NCBI GenBank assembly: GCA_030746455.1
Contig: JASLMQ010000342.1
Coordinates: forward strand, 1 to 5,315
Direction: 5' to 3'
DNA from: Candidatus Latescibacterota bacterium
GTDB lineage: Bacteria > Latescibacterota > UBA2968 > GCA-2709665
Length of the DNA: 5,315 nt
Shown one piece after another: positions 4,928-5,315 of this stretch; position 1 is the stretch's first letter, and every line of letters begins with the position of its first letter. A program made the translations under genes and the position numbers. The notes below the pieces were generated by a model. The model saw only the letters and a list, made by a program, of their open reading frames with translations, had not been told where the DNA came from and did no database searches.

Positions 4928-5315
4928 ATGGCCTTTCCGTCAGAAGGAACGGTTCACAGATCCACGGTAACCGGCACCCGCGGCATGGTCGCCAGCGCCC
5001 ATCCCCTGGCGAGTCTGGCAGGCATGCGCATGCTGCTGGAGGGAGGCAACGCCTTCGACGCCATCGTGGCCGTTGCGGCCGCGCTCAATGTGGTGGAGCC
5101 CTACATGTCGGGGATCGGGGGCGTGGGCTATGCGCTGGTGTACCGGGCCAGCGAGGGACGCGTCCGGACACTGGACTACTGCGGACGGACTCCCGAGGAG
5201 GCCACTCGAGACCTGCTGCTGGATCCTGCCCTTCGAGAGGGGGGGATTCGGTCGTGCCTGACTCCGGGGGCCTGCGGCGGATGGCTCGAGCTGCTCGAGT
5301 GCTGTGGGACGATGG
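4928..5315 (+). CDS. ggt: gamma-glutamyltransferase family protein (3' truncated)
   Basis: The frame is open from ATG 4928 to the window edge, giving 129 residues of a family that usually runs 500-600. The N-terminal signature is clear: GMVASAHPLASLAGMRMLLEGGNAFDAIVAVAAALNVVEPYMSGIGG, matching the GGT large-subunit start (residues 19-65), then GYALVY and LDYCGRTPEEA. Family members are N-terminal-nucleophile hydrolases that self-cleave before a catalytic Thr. They release or transfer gamma-glutamyl groups, for example from glutathione, but the family also includes acylases and oxamate amidohydrolase. The Thr region lies outside the window. No signal peptide precedes the GGT domain, so this protein looks cytoplasmic, unlike E. 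coli GGT. At the site where GGTs usually have the carboxylate-binding Arg (RETAP), Cys85 is found with Arg87 nearby. Five Cys occur in 45 residues. The family call is firm; activity and symbol are provisional. Confidence 0.88.
   Translation, partial: MAFPSEGTVHRSTVTGTRGMVASAHPLASLAGMRMLLEGGNAFDAIVAVAAALNVVEPYMSGIGGVGYALVYRASEGRVRTLDYCGRTPEEATRDLLLDPALREGGIRSCLTPGACGGWLELLECCGTM

Noticed and set aside
4603..4929. Small open frames over the CNB gene end and following spacer, on both strands (4603-4905 and 4741-4929)
   Set aside because: They overlap the terminator and promoter, have no ribosome binding sites and no recognisable sequence.

Overview
This is a GC-rich bacterial window that looks chromosomal. 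Strong AGGAGG-type ribosome binding sites, sigma-70-like TTGACA/TATATT promoters and a lipobox protein point to Bacteria, most plausibly a Gram-negative lineage. The sequence alone does not fix the phylum. I see no transposase, integrase, CRISPR array, tRNA, rRNA or phage gene. Six protein genes are well supported, two of them cut by the window edges (HAD at the left, gamma-glutamyltransferase-like at the right). A seventh gene product, a small lipoprotein, is supported but has no recognised function.

Left part (1-1543, + strand): the 3' end of a soluble P-type-ATPase-like HAD hydrolase is followed after 16 nt by a GarR-type beta-hydroxyacid dehydrogenase (2-hydroxy-3-oxopropionate/tartronate semialdehyde reductase family). 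The reductase's ribosome binding site overlaps the HAD stop codon. A strong hairpin at 1493-1543 lies between this unit and the convergent one and probably serves both.

Middle part (1558-3944, - strand): a three-gene unit read right to left. It holds an M20 metallopeptidase of the ArgE/DapE type, a lipoprotein with a possible lipocalin-like fold, and an FmdE-family protein with a C-terminal zinc finger. A near-consensus promoter (TTGACT-17-TATATT) precedes the M20 gene. It also shows that the M20 protein starts at 3822 and not at the upstream ATG at 3990.

Right part (3984-5315, + strand): a divergent promoter with a perfect TTGACA leads to a cyclic-nucleotide-binding-domain protein that has a coiled-coil tail in place of a DNA-binding domain. 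Its own terminator follows, then a second TTGACA promoter and the N-terminal third or so of a gamma-glutamyltransferase-like protein without a signal peptide.

Most of the genes are ordinary metabolic or small regulatory families. The parts most worth a second look are the M20-lipoprotein-FmdE operon, the divergent control region with a centred inverted repeat, the CNB protein without an output domain, and the apparent loss of the substrate-binding arginine in the gamma-glutamyltransferase-like protein.
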